A stretch of 64,000 nucleotides of DNA from Nocardia sp. NBC_00565 (GTDB taxonomy: Bacteria > Actinomycetota > Actinomycetes > Mycobacteriales > Mycobacteriaceae). Shown here piece after piece: positions 41,017 to 49,843 of the stretch. The notes under the pieces are model-generated. The model searched no databases. It had not been told where the DNA came from and was given only the letters and a program-made list of their open reading frames with translations. The translations under genes were made by a program, and so were the position numbers. The stretch is taken from positions 5,084,001 through 5,148,000 of the forward strand of contig NZ_CP107785.1 in the NCBI RefSeq assembly GCF_036345915.1, written 5' to 3'. Position 1 is the first letter of the stretch. Each line of letters starts with the position of its first letter.

Positions 41017-41387
41017 ATTCGACGACCCTTCCGTGCGCGGTGGTCGGACATTCGTCGTCCGAACCGGGCTGGCCCCTTCGAGCGACCAATAGTCGCTGGC
41101 GACCTGCCATGGTATCCGTCGGGCATGGGTTACCCGGTAAGCGGGCGGGCACCGCATGCGCGTCGAACAGTTCGACGGTGAACAGTCGCCCCATGCCCGA
41201 CCACGGATACTCGTAGAGTATCGAGTCGGCCCGCGATCTCCAGTATTTCGGTGTGCTCCGAGTTTGCCCGAGTCGCCGCGCCTTTGCCCGGCACACTGGT
41301 CTTATCGCTTGTTCTATCGCCGGACACGCCCGCCGCATACGATCCAGTCTGATCCGCCAGCGGGACGTTCTTTCGGGAGTACAGAGG
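41017..41387. other. Divergent promoter region between smc and the 405-residue protein gene
   Basis: About 370 bases without a convincing gene. It holds a small perfect palindrome (GATACTC, 3 bases, GAGTATC at 41206-41222) that could be an operator. In many relatives acyP lies here; in this window acyP is at 48943. Confidence 0.6.
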
Positions 41388-42605
41388 ATGGCATCGGCCA
41401 AGACCAGCAGCGGGCTCGGTCTCGTCCAGCATGCGACGACACTGCGGCTGACTCGGATCGGCACGCTCGTCGTGGGCAGCCTGGTTTTCCTGTACGCGTG
41501 CGAGGTCAGTCGCAAGAGCGACCTCTCCGATGTTTGGCCCCAGGTCGTCATCGCCGCCGGACTAGCCCTCACCGGACTGGTCACCGCCTGGTTCGAGGTG
41601 CGGGCCGCCGAGCACGCCGCCACCCGCGCTCGCACCGAAATCCGCGGGTTCCTCATCGAATCCGACGGGTTGTCGGTGCGGGCCCGCATCACCCGCTCCG
41701 GCGACCTCGTCTTCCACGGCCACGACTCCGACGCCTACCCCGCCTATGAATGGGACTGGGCCTTCCGCTCCAGCAGCTTCCCCGCCATCCGAGCCGCCCT
41801 CGGCGGCAGCCGAGGCGACCTGCTCGAACTCTTGGAACGCACTGTCCCCCACTGGGATCGCCAGGACCGCTACGATCCCGGCTCCTGGCTGCACAACCAG
41901 GGCATCCCCGCAGCCTTCCGCGAACGCGGCGACACCTCGAACCGCACCACCCGCGTCCTACCGATCATCAATCCCGAACACCCACCCGCACAACCTCATT
42001 CGGACGATGCGCAGCACGCCGCACCGTCGCGCAACGCCACGCGGGCACGCGAGCTATCGAACCCACGTGTGCCCCCACATTCCCGCAATAGCGAACCCCC
42101 GGACCAGGACCGGCCCGAACGATCGCGCCGCCGCCGCGCCGAGCCATCGCACGAACAAGCACCAGCCGACGCCCACCGAAGACCCGCTCCGAACCCCCAT
42201 CGCTCCGAACCCCAGAGCGACAGTTGGCACGAGCAACCAGCCGCCCGCGACGACGAACCGCCACGCCGACGCAACCAACCGCCGAACACATACCGAAACG
42301 AACCACCCAGCGAACGCCGGGACGAACCACCGGCGACCCGCCACAGCCGGTCACCGAACGGATACGAACCATCCGAAGCTCGCGGATACGAACCACCCGC
42401 CGCCCGCTACGACGAACCACCGACCGATCACCGATCCCGAGGAACACGCACGGGCGATCCGGGCCCGGCCGGCCGGCGCGCCCAACCGCCAACCGCGCAC
42501 CGGCCCGCACTTTCGGCGGCACACAGCGAATCCCCTTGGCCCCACCAACCACAATCACCCGCCCCACGCCGGAACGACCCACCCAACACCCGCCAACGCA
42601 GATAA
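41388..42605 (+). CDS. Membrane protein with long Arg/Pro/Glu-rich disordered tail
   Basis: A 405-residue protein. Two hydrophobic segments near the N-terminus (about 22-40 and 52-72) are followed by a small folded region (WDWAFRSSSFPAIRAALGG, LLELLERTVPHWDRQDRYDP), then about 200 residues that are almost entirely Arg, Pro, Glu, His, Ala and Asp with repeated DEPP/NEPP/RxEPP units. The tail is predicted intrinsically disordered and highly charged. I do not recognise a family. ATG 41388 follows a GGGAGT/GAGG region. Divergent from smc. Confidence 0.75.
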   Translation: MASAKTSSGLGLVQHATTLRLTRIGTLVVGSLVFLYACEVSRKSDLSDVWPQVVIAAGLALTGLVTAWFEVRAAEHAATRARTEIRGFLIESDGLSVRARITRSGDLVFHGHDSDAYPAYEWDWAFRSSSFPAIRAALGGSRGDLLELLERTVPHWDRQDRYDPGSWLHNQGIPAAFRERGDTSNRTTRVLPIINPEHPPAQPHSDDAQHAAPSRNATRARELSNPRVPPHSRNSEPPDQDRPERSRRRRAEPSHEQAPADAHRRPAPNPHRSEPQSDSWHEQPAARDDEPPRRRNQPPNTYRNEPPSERRDEPPATRHSRSPNGYEPSEARGYEPPAARYDEPPTDHRSRGTRTGDPGPAGRRAQPPTAHRPALSAAHSESPWPHQPQSPAPRRNDPPNTRQRR

Positions 42606-42640
42606 CCATCACACCGGGAAGCTGGACAACCGAGAGGGTT

Positions 42641-42664
42641 CTGCACCAGCGCATTCTCGTGGGC
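42641..42664. repeat. Dispersed hairpin element, copy 2 (single arm)
   Basis: A 24-base sequence (starting CTGCACCAGCGCATTCTC) that is the exact reverse complement of 45767-45790. Only one arm is present here, downstream of the 405-residue protein gene. Confidence 0.85.
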
Positions 42665-42846
42665 TGGATCTCGGTTGCCGGACATCTGCACGAAGACGGT
42701 AGTTGGCTCACACCAACGCATTTCGGCTCGATCGTTGGTTCGGTATGCCGAATCGTAGCGAGATACCCACGGGGCAAGTCGATTTCGCCGACGCTGGGAA
42801 TACCTTGTGGGTTTGCGATCCCGATCTTCGGTGGTATGACGGAATC

Positions 42847-43797
42847 GTGAGGACTTCAACGCATTTGGCCTCGCTCGTGAGTGCGCTGGTGGCCGGTTTC
42901 GCGATTTCTGCGCTATCGGTTTCCCCTGCTTCGGCAGTCCCGACGGGGGCGCATGTGGTCGATGAAGCGCCGCTGGGCGGGTCCGTATCGCAGGTGGATG
43001 TCTATTCGCCCGCGATGGATCGGGTGGTGAGCAACAGGGTGATTCGGGCCGCGGGCGGTCCGGCGCCGACGCTGTATCTGCTGACCGGCATCGGTGGCGG
43101 CACCGACGGCATCTCCTGGTGGGACGATACGGATGTCCGAGAGTTCTTCGCGGACAAGCATGTCAACGTGGTGATGCCGATCGGCGGCGCATACAGCATG
43201 TACACCGACTGGCTCACCGATGATCCGATGGTCGGCCGCAACCGGTGGCAGACCTATCTCACCCGGGAACTCCCCGGTGTCATCGACGCGCGACTCGGCG
43301 CTACCAGGCGAAACGCGATCGCCGGTGTGTCGATGAGTGCGGGATCCGCGATCGATCTCGCGATTCAGGCGCGCGATGTGTACAGCGCCGTGGCGGCCTA
43401 CAGCGGATGCCCATGGGCCTCCGACGCGCTCGGGGTGGCGATGGTGAGCGCCCAGGTGATCCGTGGCGGGGCCAACCCCGTGAATATGTGGGGCGAGCTG
43501 GGCCAAGAGATTTGGCAGCGGCACGACGCGTTCGTCAATGCGGGCGCGCTGGCGGGCAAGACCATCTACCTCTCGGCCGCCACCGGCACCCCGGGCGCGA
43601 TCGATGAAGGCGGGCTGCCCTTCCCGCCGATCGAGGCGATCGCCAGCTCGTGCACCGCGGCCTTCGCCGACCGGCTCGGCGAACTCGGCCTACCCGTGAT
43701 CCACGTCAATCGCCCCGAAGGTGCGCACACCTGGGGCCAGTTCGAAACCGATCTGCACGATTCCTGGCCGTACCTGGCACGTGCGCTCGGCGCGTAG
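42847..43797 (+). CDS. Secreted esterase / mycolyltransferase-like (Ag85-type alpha/beta hydrolase)
   Basis: A 316-residue exported alpha/beta hydrolase. A signal peptide (hydrophobic 9-24, ending SPASA, cleavage near residue 30) is followed by an esterase fold: LYLLTGIGGGTDGISWWDD, NVVMPIGGAYSMYTDW, TRELPGVIDARLG, the nucleophile motif GVSMSAGSA (S162) and the late histidine in GAHTWGQF (H294). The WxTYLxRELP pattern is like Ag85/esterase family proteins acting on mycolate lipids. GTG 42847 gives a sensible signal peptide. Exact substrate unknown. Confidence 0.9.
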   Translation: MRTSTHLASLVSALVAGFAISALSVSPASAVPTGAHVVDEAPLGGSVSQVDVYSPAMDRVVSNRVIRAAGGPAPTLYLLTGIGGGTDGISWWDDTDVREFFADKHVNVVMPIGGAYSMYTDWLTDDPMVGRNRWQTYLTRELPGVIDARLGATRRNAIAGVSMSAGSAIDLAIQARDVYSAVAAYSGCPWASDALGVAMVSAQVIRGGANPVNMWGELGQEIWQRHDAFVNAGALAGKTIYLSAATGTPGAIDEGGLPFPPIEAIASSCTAAFADRLGELGLPVIHVNRPEGAHTWGQFETDLHDSWPYLARALGA

Positions 43798-43842
43798 TTT
43801 CTGGACACGATGATCTGACAAGGGGCACTACGGTGGAGTGCC

Positions 43843-45765
43843 ATGGACACCGCCGCCCTACCGGAGTGCGTCGACGTCGCGCGACCTTCGGCGCGGGCTG
43901 CGCGGACGATCGGGAACGCTCGGCCGGTTGTGGTCGCGGCCGGATGTCTGATCCTGCTGCAGCTGATCATCCGCTATTGGGTGGCCGAAAGCGGGTTCTT
44001 CTATTGGGATGATCTGATTCTGGTCGGCCGCGCGGGCAGCTACCCGCTGTGGTCCACGGATCTGCTGCTGCACAACCACGACGGACATTTCATGCCCCTG
44101 GCCTTCGCCACGGCGTGGGTGGTGACCGCGGCGGCGCCGCTGACGTGGGCCGGGCCGGTGGTGTCGCTGCTGGTGCTGCAGCTCGGGGCGTCGCTGGCGG
44201 TGTCGCGGATGCTGATCGTGCTGGTCGGTGCCCGGTGGGTGGTCCTGGTCCCGTTGCTCTTCTACCTGTTCTGCCCGTTGACCCTCCCGGCATATGCGTG
44301 GTGGTCCGCCGCCCTCAATGCGCTGCCGCTGCAATTCGCGCTCGCCTGGGTGATCGGCGACGCGGTGCGGCTGGTCGACACCGGTCGGCGGCGGTATGCC
44401 ATCACGGGGACTGTCGTGTTGGTGGTGGCGCTGCTGTTCTTCGAGAAGTCGGTGATCGTGCCGTTCGCCGCATTCGCCGTTACCACCCTGGTGCGGCACG
44501 TCGACGGTCTCGGGTCCGCGATTCGCGTGGTGGCGCGGCGGGGTGCGGCGCTGTGGGCGGGATCCGGCGTGGTGATCGGCTGCTGGCTCGCCGGATATCT
44601 CACGGTGGTGGACTTTTCGAACCTGCACAGCAGTCCGCAGGAACGCGACTTGCTACCTGGCGCAAAATCATTGGACATCGAGTCGACGCTGTTCGGTGGG
44701 CCGTGGCGTTGGGAGCGGTGGCTGCCGTCGACGCCGTGGGCGGATCCGCCGGCGTGGGCGGTGGTGTCGGCGTGGGTCGCGCTGGGTGCGCTGGTGCTGT
44801 TATCGATGCGTGCCCGGCGTCGCGTCGGCCCGATCTGGCTGACGGTGGCGGCATACGTTGTGGTGGCGCAGTTGCCGGTGGCGTTGGCTCGAAGCGGACC
44901 GAATACCGCGTCCGAACTGATGCAGTCCCTCCGCTACTTCGCCGATCTGGCAGTGCTGCTGGCCGCCGCGGGCGCACTGTTGGCGCGCGCTCACCCGCGC
45001 ATCCGCACACCCACGTTGCTGCCGGTGCCGGGTGCCCGCACACTCGCCATACTTCTCCGCCCGCGTACGCACGCATCCGCTGCACCTCCTGGCCCGCGCG
45101 CCCGCGCATCGGCGTTGCTCCCCGGCCCGCGTACCACGGCCGCACTCACCGTGGTGTTCCTCGTGAGCAGCCTCTGGACGACGTCCACCTTCGTGCGTGC
45201 ATGGCGCACCAACCCGACGAAAACCTATGTCACGAACGTGAAGTCGGCGCTGACCGCCTCCGACGGCGCACCCCTGCTCGACCAAGAAGTGCCGTGGAAC
45301 GTACTGAACCCAACGGCCTACCCGCAGAACCTGACCAGCCACGTGCTCGCACCCCTCGCAACCGCCACCACCTTCGCCGACTCGACCCCCCATCTGCGCA
45401 TGATCACCGACACCGGCGAGATCGTCGAAGCCGCGGTCTGGTGGAACCGCGCCATCCGCCCCGGCCCGGACCCCGACTGCGGCTACCGAATCCACGGCCC
45501 CCAACCCAGCGATATCCCCCTCGACGGCCCGATGCTCGAACACGAATGGACCGCTCAACTCAACTACCTGGCCAACCAGGACGGCCGCATCACCCTCTCC
45601 TTCGAACACGGCGCCCCCGTCGCCGCACCGATCCAAAAGGGCCTCCACACCGTCTACATCCGCGCAGTCGGCAGCGGCTCCACCCTCAGAATCAGCCCCC
45701 GCACACCAGGTCTCGACCTATGCCTCGGCGTCGGCCCAGTGGGCGTCGCATCCTACGACAACTGA
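43843..45765 (+). CDS. Polytopic membrane protein, possible GT-C-type glycosyltransferase
   Basis: A 640-residue protein with around ten hydrophobic segments. After the first segment comes SGFFYWDDLILVGRAGSYPL, an acidic first-loop motif typical of GT-C folds (lipid-linked sugar donors), and HNHDGHFMPL. The middle contains a low-complexity cytoplasmic stretch with repeats PGARTLAILLRPR and PGPRARASALLPGPR. The last about 150 residues form a soluble, beta-rich extracytoplasmic domain (RITLSFEHGAPVAAPIQKGL). Follows the esterase gene by 45 bases, so the pair may act in envelope lipid or glycan assembly (inference). Confidence 0.7.
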   Translation: MDTAALPECVDVARPSARAARTIGNARPVVVAAGCLILLQLIIRYWVAESGFFYWDDLILVGRAGSYPLWSTDLLLHNHDGHFMPLAFATAWVVTAAAPLTWAGPVVSLLVLQLGASLAVSRMLIVLVGARWVVLVPLLFYLFCPLTLPAYAWWSAALNALPLQFALAWVIGDAVRLVDTGRRRYAITGTVVLVVALLFFEKSVIVPFAAFAVTTLVRHVDGLGSAIRVVARRGAALWAGSGVVIGCWLAGYLTVVDFSNLHSSPQERDLLPGAKSLDIESTLFGGPWRWERWLPSTPWADPPAWAVVSAWVALGALVLLSMRARRRVGPIWLTVAAYVVVAQLPVALARSGPNTASELMQSLRYFADLAVLLAAAGALLARAHPRIRTPTLLPVPGARTLAILLRPRTHASAAPPGPRARASALLPGPRTTAALTVVFLVSSLWTTSTFVRAWRTNPTKTYVTNVKSALTASDGAPLLDQEVPWNVLNPTAYPQNLTSHVLAPLATATTFADSTPHLRMITDTGEIVEAAVWWNRAIRPGPDPDCGYRIHGPQPSDIPLDGPMLEHEWTAQLNYLANQDGRITLSFEHGAPVAAPIQKGLHTVYIRAVGSGSTLRISPRTPGLDLCLGVGPVGVASYDN

Positions 45766-45766
45766 C

Positions 45767-45821
45767 GCCCACGAGAATGCGCTGGTGCAGGGTCGACGTT
45801 TACCTGCACCAGCGCATGGTG
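45767..45821. repeat. Dispersed hairpin element, copy 3
   Basis: Begins just after the membrane protein stop (TGA 45763-45765). Left arm GAGAATGCGCTGGTGCAGG and right arm CCTGCACCAGCGCATGG pair around about 12 bases. The first 24 bases are the exact inverse of copy 2 at 42641-42664. Confidence 0.85.
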
Positions 45822-45874
45822 ATCACTTGTCCAGCCTCCTGGGGATGGCGGGAGGGCACGAGTACGGGGACGCC

Positions 45875-46300
45875 TCAGCTCGTGTGTCGACCGAATCGGC
45901 CCGATTCGAAACCGGCCAGCATCCGGAAGGCGAGTACCGCGCCCCAGGGACCGATGACCCAGATCGGCCAGGGGTAGGTGAATTCACCGGCGCTGAGGGA
46001 GATCGCGGCCCAGATGGCCAGGACCAGCACGCTGACCCCGAGCAATGAGGTGCCTTCGATCTGCTGCCAGATCGGGAAGCGGGCCATCGAGTTCTTGGGC
46101 GCGGCGCCCTCTTTGGGCAATTTCGGCAGATCGAAGAGCACGAGCGGCAGATCGTCGCGCACGCCGGTCGCGTAGACGCGGGCGACGCGCTGATCGTATT
46201 CGGCGAGGTCGATCCGACCGTCCGCCATATGCCGGCCGAGCAGACGCACAACCTTCTCGCGCTCCGCATCGGAGGCCCGAGTACCAGGCGAGATTTCCAT
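45875..46300 (-). CDS. DUF1707 domain membrane protein
   Basis: A 141-residue protein. The N-terminal DUF1707/SHOCT-like module (RASDAEREKVVRLLGRHMAD, then GRIDLAEYDQRVARVYAT) is followed by two transmembrane segments (about 85-103 and 107-127). Such proteins are common in actinobacteria and often regulated by stress systems; function is unknown. ATG 46300 is preceded by paired palindromes (46303-46385). Confidence 0.9.
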   Translation of the reverse strand: MEISPGTRASDAEREKVVRLLGRHMADGRIDLAEYDQRVARVYATGVRDDLPLVLFDLPKLPKEGAAPKNSMARFPIWQQIEGTSLLGVSVLVLAIWAAISLSAGEFTYPWPIWVIGPWGAVLAFRMLAGFESGRFGRHTS

Positions 46301-46302
46301 GT

Positions 46303-46385
46303 CCAGGTCCTAACGACTAGATCCATATTCCACATTGGAAGGTGACATCAGAATGCACCCTCCAATGTGGAATGTCAAGACCTGG
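46303..46385. promoter_or_regulatory. Nested inverted repeats upstream of the DUF1707 gene
   Basis: CCAGGTC / GACCTGG outer arms surround ATTCCACATTGGA (46327-46339) and TCCAATGTGGAAT (46361-46373), a perfect 13-bp inverted pair, each arm itself a small palindrome. It could be a terminator for the DUF350-side genes or twin operators for the DUF1707 gene. Confidence 0.55.
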
Positions 46386-46414
46386 GCGATGCCCGATCGC
46401 CGAACGAGCGGGAC

Positions 46415-46864
46415 TTACAGAATGGCGAAGGCGACGACCAGACCGAGCGCGAAGTGCGCCGCGGCCACCACGAGGACCTCGGTGGTATAGACATCGGATG
46501 CCAGCGCCGCGCCGATATCGATGCCGAGTGCGCGCTCGATGACGCGGACCGAGACCACCTGGGCGATGATGCCGACCAGACCATAGATCAGCGCGGCGAT
46601 GAGCCCTTCGGAGAGCTTGCCCGCCGAGGCGTAGGTCGCGAGCACCACGATGAAAGCCATGCTGACCATGCCGGCGGCGGTGACGATGATGGCATTGGGC
46701 TTACCCGCGGCGACCAGCGAGCGCAGCTTACCGGGAGTGGTCAGATCGATGGCGTAGAAGCCGACGAGCATGAGGGCCAGGCCGACGATGGCGTAGAGGA
46801 TGATGGCTCCAACGCCGGTGCCGAGCGAGTTCCAGTAACCCGATTCGAGGGCAACTGCGGTCAT
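46415..46864 (-). CDS. DUF350 (YjfL-like) membrane protein
   Basis: A 149-residue protein with four transmembrane segments (about 20-40, 60-82, 90-110, 125-147) and the DUF350 pattern (LVGFYAIDLTTPGKL and KPNAIIVTAAGMVSMAFIV). In E. coli, YjfL-type proteins sit with ATP-grasp YjfC/YgiC and YjfM/YgiB proteins; the same neighbours are present here at 46888 and 48051. 23 bases after the synthase-like gene. Confidence 0.88.
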   Translation of the reverse strand: MTAVALESGYWNSLGTGVGAIILYAIVGLALMLVGFYAIDLTTPGKLRSLVAAGKPNAIIVTAAGMVSMAFIVVLATYASAGKLSEGLIAALIYGLVGIIAQVVSVRVIERALGIDIGAALASDVYTTEVLVVAAAHFALGLVVAFAIL

Positions 46865-46887
46865 CGTGGTCCTTCCGAGGTGGGTTG

Positions 46888-48051
46888 TCACTGCGTAATA
46901 CGGTGCGGGACAAAGGCGGAGCCGTCGTCGGTGATCAATCCGGCGGTCTCCCGGATCCCCAGTCCGGCCGCGTTGCCGCCGACGATCCACGCACCGAGGA
47001 CCGGGCGCATATCGTCGAATTCCGGTAGCGGATCCAGCAATTGATAGACGAACCCCTCTTCGCCGTACACCCCGCCGGTGGCCGTCTCCAGGCCCGCGCC
47101 GACGATGGTCATATTCGCGCCCTCGCGCCCGAGCTTCGGCTTGCGAATGTACTCGGTGAGCTCATTGGGCTGATCGAGGTAGGCGGGCAACAGATTCGGG
47201 TGTCCGGGGTACATCTCCCACAGCACCGCGAGGATCGCCTTGTTGCTGAGCAAAGTCTTCCACAGCGGTTCGACCCACATGGTCTGCGGCAGACTCGCGA
47301 CCACGCGCTTGCCGAAATCGTCGTCGAGCACCCACTCCCACGGATAGAGCTTGAAGATCGCATCGATCGAGCCCTCGGCCAGATCGACGAAATGCTCGAG
47401 CTCACTGTCGAATCCGACCTCTTCGATCGGCAACGCGATCGTGTCGAATCCGGCCTCGGCCGCAGTCTCCTGCATATACGCGGTGGTGACGTTGTCCTCG
47501 CCGGTGGCGTCCGCGCCGGACCAGGTGAAGTGCAATTGCGCCGAGGGCAGAATGTCACGCAGCTCGCTCCAGCGCTCGACCAGCTTCTCGTGCAAGGAAT
47601 TCCACTGGTCACCATCGGGGAAGAGCGCGGTCAGCCAGTGCCACTGCACAATTGCGGCCTCGAGCAGCGAGGTCGGCGTATCGGCGTTGTACTCCAACAG
47701 TTTCGCCGGACGACGCGCGTCATAGCGCAGGTCGAAGCGCCCGTAGACGTACGGATCGCTGCGCTGCCACGATTCGGCGATCGGCCCCCAACTCCATTCG
47801 GGCAGACCGAAATCCTTGTACCGCTCGGTGAGCACCACGTGCTCGACCGCGTTCAGGCACATCGAATGCAGCAGTTCGACATCGGCCTCCAGCGCGAGGA
47901 TCTCCGGCATCTCGAACTCGTAGTGCACCGATTCGTCCCAGTACGGCCGGGGCAGACCGCTCGCGTCGCGACCGGGTGCCCCGTAGACGAGCCCCTGGCC
48001 CTCGATGATCTGCTGCCAGCCCGGCCGCGGCGTGCCGCGTACCCGCCGCAT
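46888..48051 (-). CDS. Glutathionylspermidine synthase-like ATP-grasp protein
   Basis: A 387-residue protein related to the YgiC/YjfC ATP-grasp enzymes and the C-terminal synthetase domain of glutathionylspermidine synthase. Motifs: ARRPAKLLEYNADTPTSLLE, DAIFKLYPWEWVLDDDFGKR, KLGREGANMTIVG and YQLLDPLPEFDDMRPVLGAW. It presumably ligates a peptide or polyamine to a carboxylate, but actinobacteria do not make glutathionylspermidine, so its substrate is unknown. ATG 48051 overlaps the stop of the YgiB-like gene (TGATG). Confidence 0.92.
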   Translation of the reverse strand: MRRVRGTPRPGWQQIIEGQGLVYGAPGRDASGLPRPYWDESVHYEFEMPEILALEADVELLHSMCLNAVEHVVLTERYKDFGLPEWSWGPIAESWQRSDPYVYGRFDLRYDARRPAKLLEYNADTPTSLLEAAIVQWHWLTALFPDGDQWNSLHEKLVERWSELRDILPSAQLHFTWSGADATGEDNVTTAYMQETAAEAGFDTIALPIEEVGFDSELEHFVDLAEGSIDAIFKLYPWEWVLDDDFGKRVVASLPQTMWVEPLWKTLLSNKAILAVLWEMYPGHPNLLPAYLDQPNELTEYIRKPKLGREGANMTIVGAGLETATGGVYGEEGFVYQLLDPLPEFDDMRPVLGAWIVGGNAAGLGIRETAGLITDDGSAFVPHRITQ

Positions 48052-48911
48052 CACGAACCACCGCCGCTGCTCTTGCTGCTGGTGCCGAGGCCACCGCGGG
48101 TGACGGTGCTGCCGCTCTTGGTCGAGATCTGGGCGCCCTTGGGCTGCACCGTGGTTCCGCCCCTCGGCGGTTGGCCGACGGTGTTGTTGCCGCCGTAGTA
48201 GTAGCGGTACTGGCTGCCGTTGTAGATGAATATCCCGTTGCTGAGGGTGTGCGCACCGGTCGACCCGGACCCGACAGCGTTCGAGGCCGTCTGGCACTGG
48301 TCGTCGGGAGCGACGACCTCCTGGCCGTTCTGATCGATCACGGTGCAGTACGCGGTCACCTGGTCGGGCTTGGTCAGCGCCTTATAAGCGAGGTAACCGC
48401 CGCCGACCAGCCCCGCGACACCGACGATCGCGACGCCGCCGATGAGCACGCGCTTACGGGTCCGCTTCTTGTTCGCCGCGGCGGTCACGGCCGCCGCTTG
48501 CGCTTCCTCGGCACGCTTGCGGGCCTTGTCTCGTGCCCGTGCCTCGGCCACCGTCGGCGGACGTGGCTGGGTTACCCCGGGCTCTTGGCGCTGAATGCTG
48601 CCCGCGCGCGGCGGCGTACCGAACCGATGGGGCTCGGTTCCAGGCGGAACCGGTTGGGGCGTCGGGGGTTCGAAGCCCGCGTAGCCGGGACCACCGGTGG
48701 AGTCACCCGGACCCGGCTCTGATTCGGGCGCGGGTTGTCCCGGCCCGGCCGCCGATGCCCCGGCGGCCGGTGCGGACGGAACGACGCCGGCGTCGGCGTC
48801 GGCGTCGGAATCCGGTGCGGCCGATCGCGATGCAGCGTCATCAGCGCTGGACGCCGGATCGGGCTCACGTCGTCCCGCGTCGTCTCCCGCGCCCGGACCC
48901 CCCGTACTCAA
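48051..48911 (-). CDS. YgiB/DUF1190-like membrane-anchored protein
   Basis: A 286-residue protein. The first 125 residues are disordered, rich in Ala, Asp, Pro and Gly; a basic segment (KKRTRKR) precedes one transmembrane helix (about 155-175); the extracytoplasmic end contains CTVIDQNGQEVVAPDDQC and SQYRYYYGGN, like YgiB/YjfM proteins. Its stop overlaps the synthase-like gene, giving a YgiB-YgiC-DUF350 module probably working at the membrane. Confidence 0.8.
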   Translation of the reverse strand: MSTGGPGAGDDAGRREPDPASSADDAASRSAAPDSDADADAGVVPSAPAAGASAAGPGQPAPESEPGPGDSTGGPGYAGFEPPTPQPVPPGTEPHRFGTPPRAGSIQRQEPGVTQPRPPTVAEARARDKARKRAEEAQAAAVTAAANKKRTRKRVLIGGVAIVGVAGLVGGGYLAYKALTKPDQVTAYCTVIDQNGQEVVAPDDQCQTASNAVGSGSTGAHTLSNGIFIYNGSQYRYYYGGNNTVGQPPRGGTTVQPKGAQISTKSGSTVTRGGLGTSSKSSGGGS

Positions 48912-48942
48912 CGATCACGTCCCTCGGTCGTCGAACCCACCA

Positions 48943-49236
48943 CTAACGCTCCTCGAATCCGGACAAATCACCCCGCGCGGGCTCCCAGCTTTCCACAACA
49001 AGGTCAACCCGACCAGGTGTATCACCCGAACGCAAGAGATCCAGCAACATTTCGCATGCGGATCGCGGCCCCTCGGCCACCACATGCACCCGTCCGTTGC
49101 GCGCATTGGTGGCGTGTCCGACCAATCCGAGGGCCAGTGCACGCGAGCGAGTCCACCAGCGGAAGCCGACCCCCTGCACGTAGCCGTGCACCCAGGCGCT
49201 GAGGCGAACCGATTCCGGGTGCGGCTCCCCCATCAC
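48943..49236 (-). CDS. acyP: Acylphosphatase
   Basis: A 97-residue acylphosphatase that hydrolyses acyl phosphates. [20 protein letters not shown] includes the phosphate-binding Arg (R26), and [17 protein letters not shown] carries the catalytic Asn (N44). Coupled to OsmC: its start overlaps the OsmC stop. In mycobacteria acyP is beside smc; here it is about 8 kb away. Confidence 0.95.
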   Translation of the reverse strand: MMGEPHPESVRLSAWVHGYVQGVGFRWWTRSRALALGLVGHATNARNGRVHVVAEGPRSACEMLLDLLRSGDTPGRVDLVVESWEPARGDLSGFEER

Positions 49237-49703
49237 GCGTCGATGGCGTCGATATCGAACGTCAAGGTGACCTTCGCGCCCGCCTTCAGCGTCCGGCCGA
49301 CGGTGCAGACCTTGTCGATGGCGCGCTGCACGGTGACCAGCAGCCGCTCCCGGGCCTGCTCGTCCAGTTCGCTGAGGTCCAGCTCGAACACCTCGTCGAG
49401 CTGCGGATACACCTCGTTCTCCCGGTCGGCGTCACCGGAGACGCGGATCGTCGCGTCGAAGGTGTCACCCAGCTTGCGCGAGAGCGGGAAATCCGCGCTC
49501 AGCCCGGAGCAGCCCGCCAGCGCGATCTTCAGCAGCTCACCCGGGGTGAACGCGCCGGGCACGCCCTGCGAAGCGATCAACACCTCGGCACCGCGCGAGC
49601 TGCGGCCGGTATACGCCCGGGTCCCGGTGCGCTCCACCCACAGGGCGGTCGGCTCGGTCGCGGCGGGCGCGGTGGTCGCGGATGCGGTGGTCTGGTCAGC
49701 CAT
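49233..49703 (-). CDS. OsmC-family peroxidase-like protein
   Basis: A 156-residue OsmC-type thiol peroxidase. The two reactive cysteines are in [11 protein letters not shown] (C65) and [10 protein letters not shown] (C133). An Ala/Thr-rich N-terminus precedes the fold. It is followed by acyP with overlapping ends. It probably detoxifies organic hydroperoxides. Confidence 0.93.
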   Translation of the reverse strand: MADQTTASATTAPAATEPTALWVERTGTRAYTGRSSRGAEVLIASQGVPGAFTPGELLKIALAGCSGLSADFPLSRKLGDTFDATIRVSGDADRENEVYPQLDEVFELDLSELDEQARERLLVTVQRAIDKVCTVGRTLKAGAKVTLTFDIDAIDA

Positions 49704-49843
49704 GGTTTCGATCCTGCCATCTCGGTGCGGAACAGCTCACCCCCGGCAACGTCGCGCACCCCGGGCCCATTCCGCCAACTGCCCACCCACATCGTGACAT
49801 CCGAGGCAGCACACATCGACCCAACGACAACGCCGGCGTGGTG

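Noticed and set aside
37093..41181. Plus-strand open frame of over 1300 codons antisense to smc
   Set aside because: It mirrors smc codon structure in GC-rich DNA; SMC motifs are complete on the minus strand and no domain is seen on the plus strand apart from the short fragment at 37210-37375.
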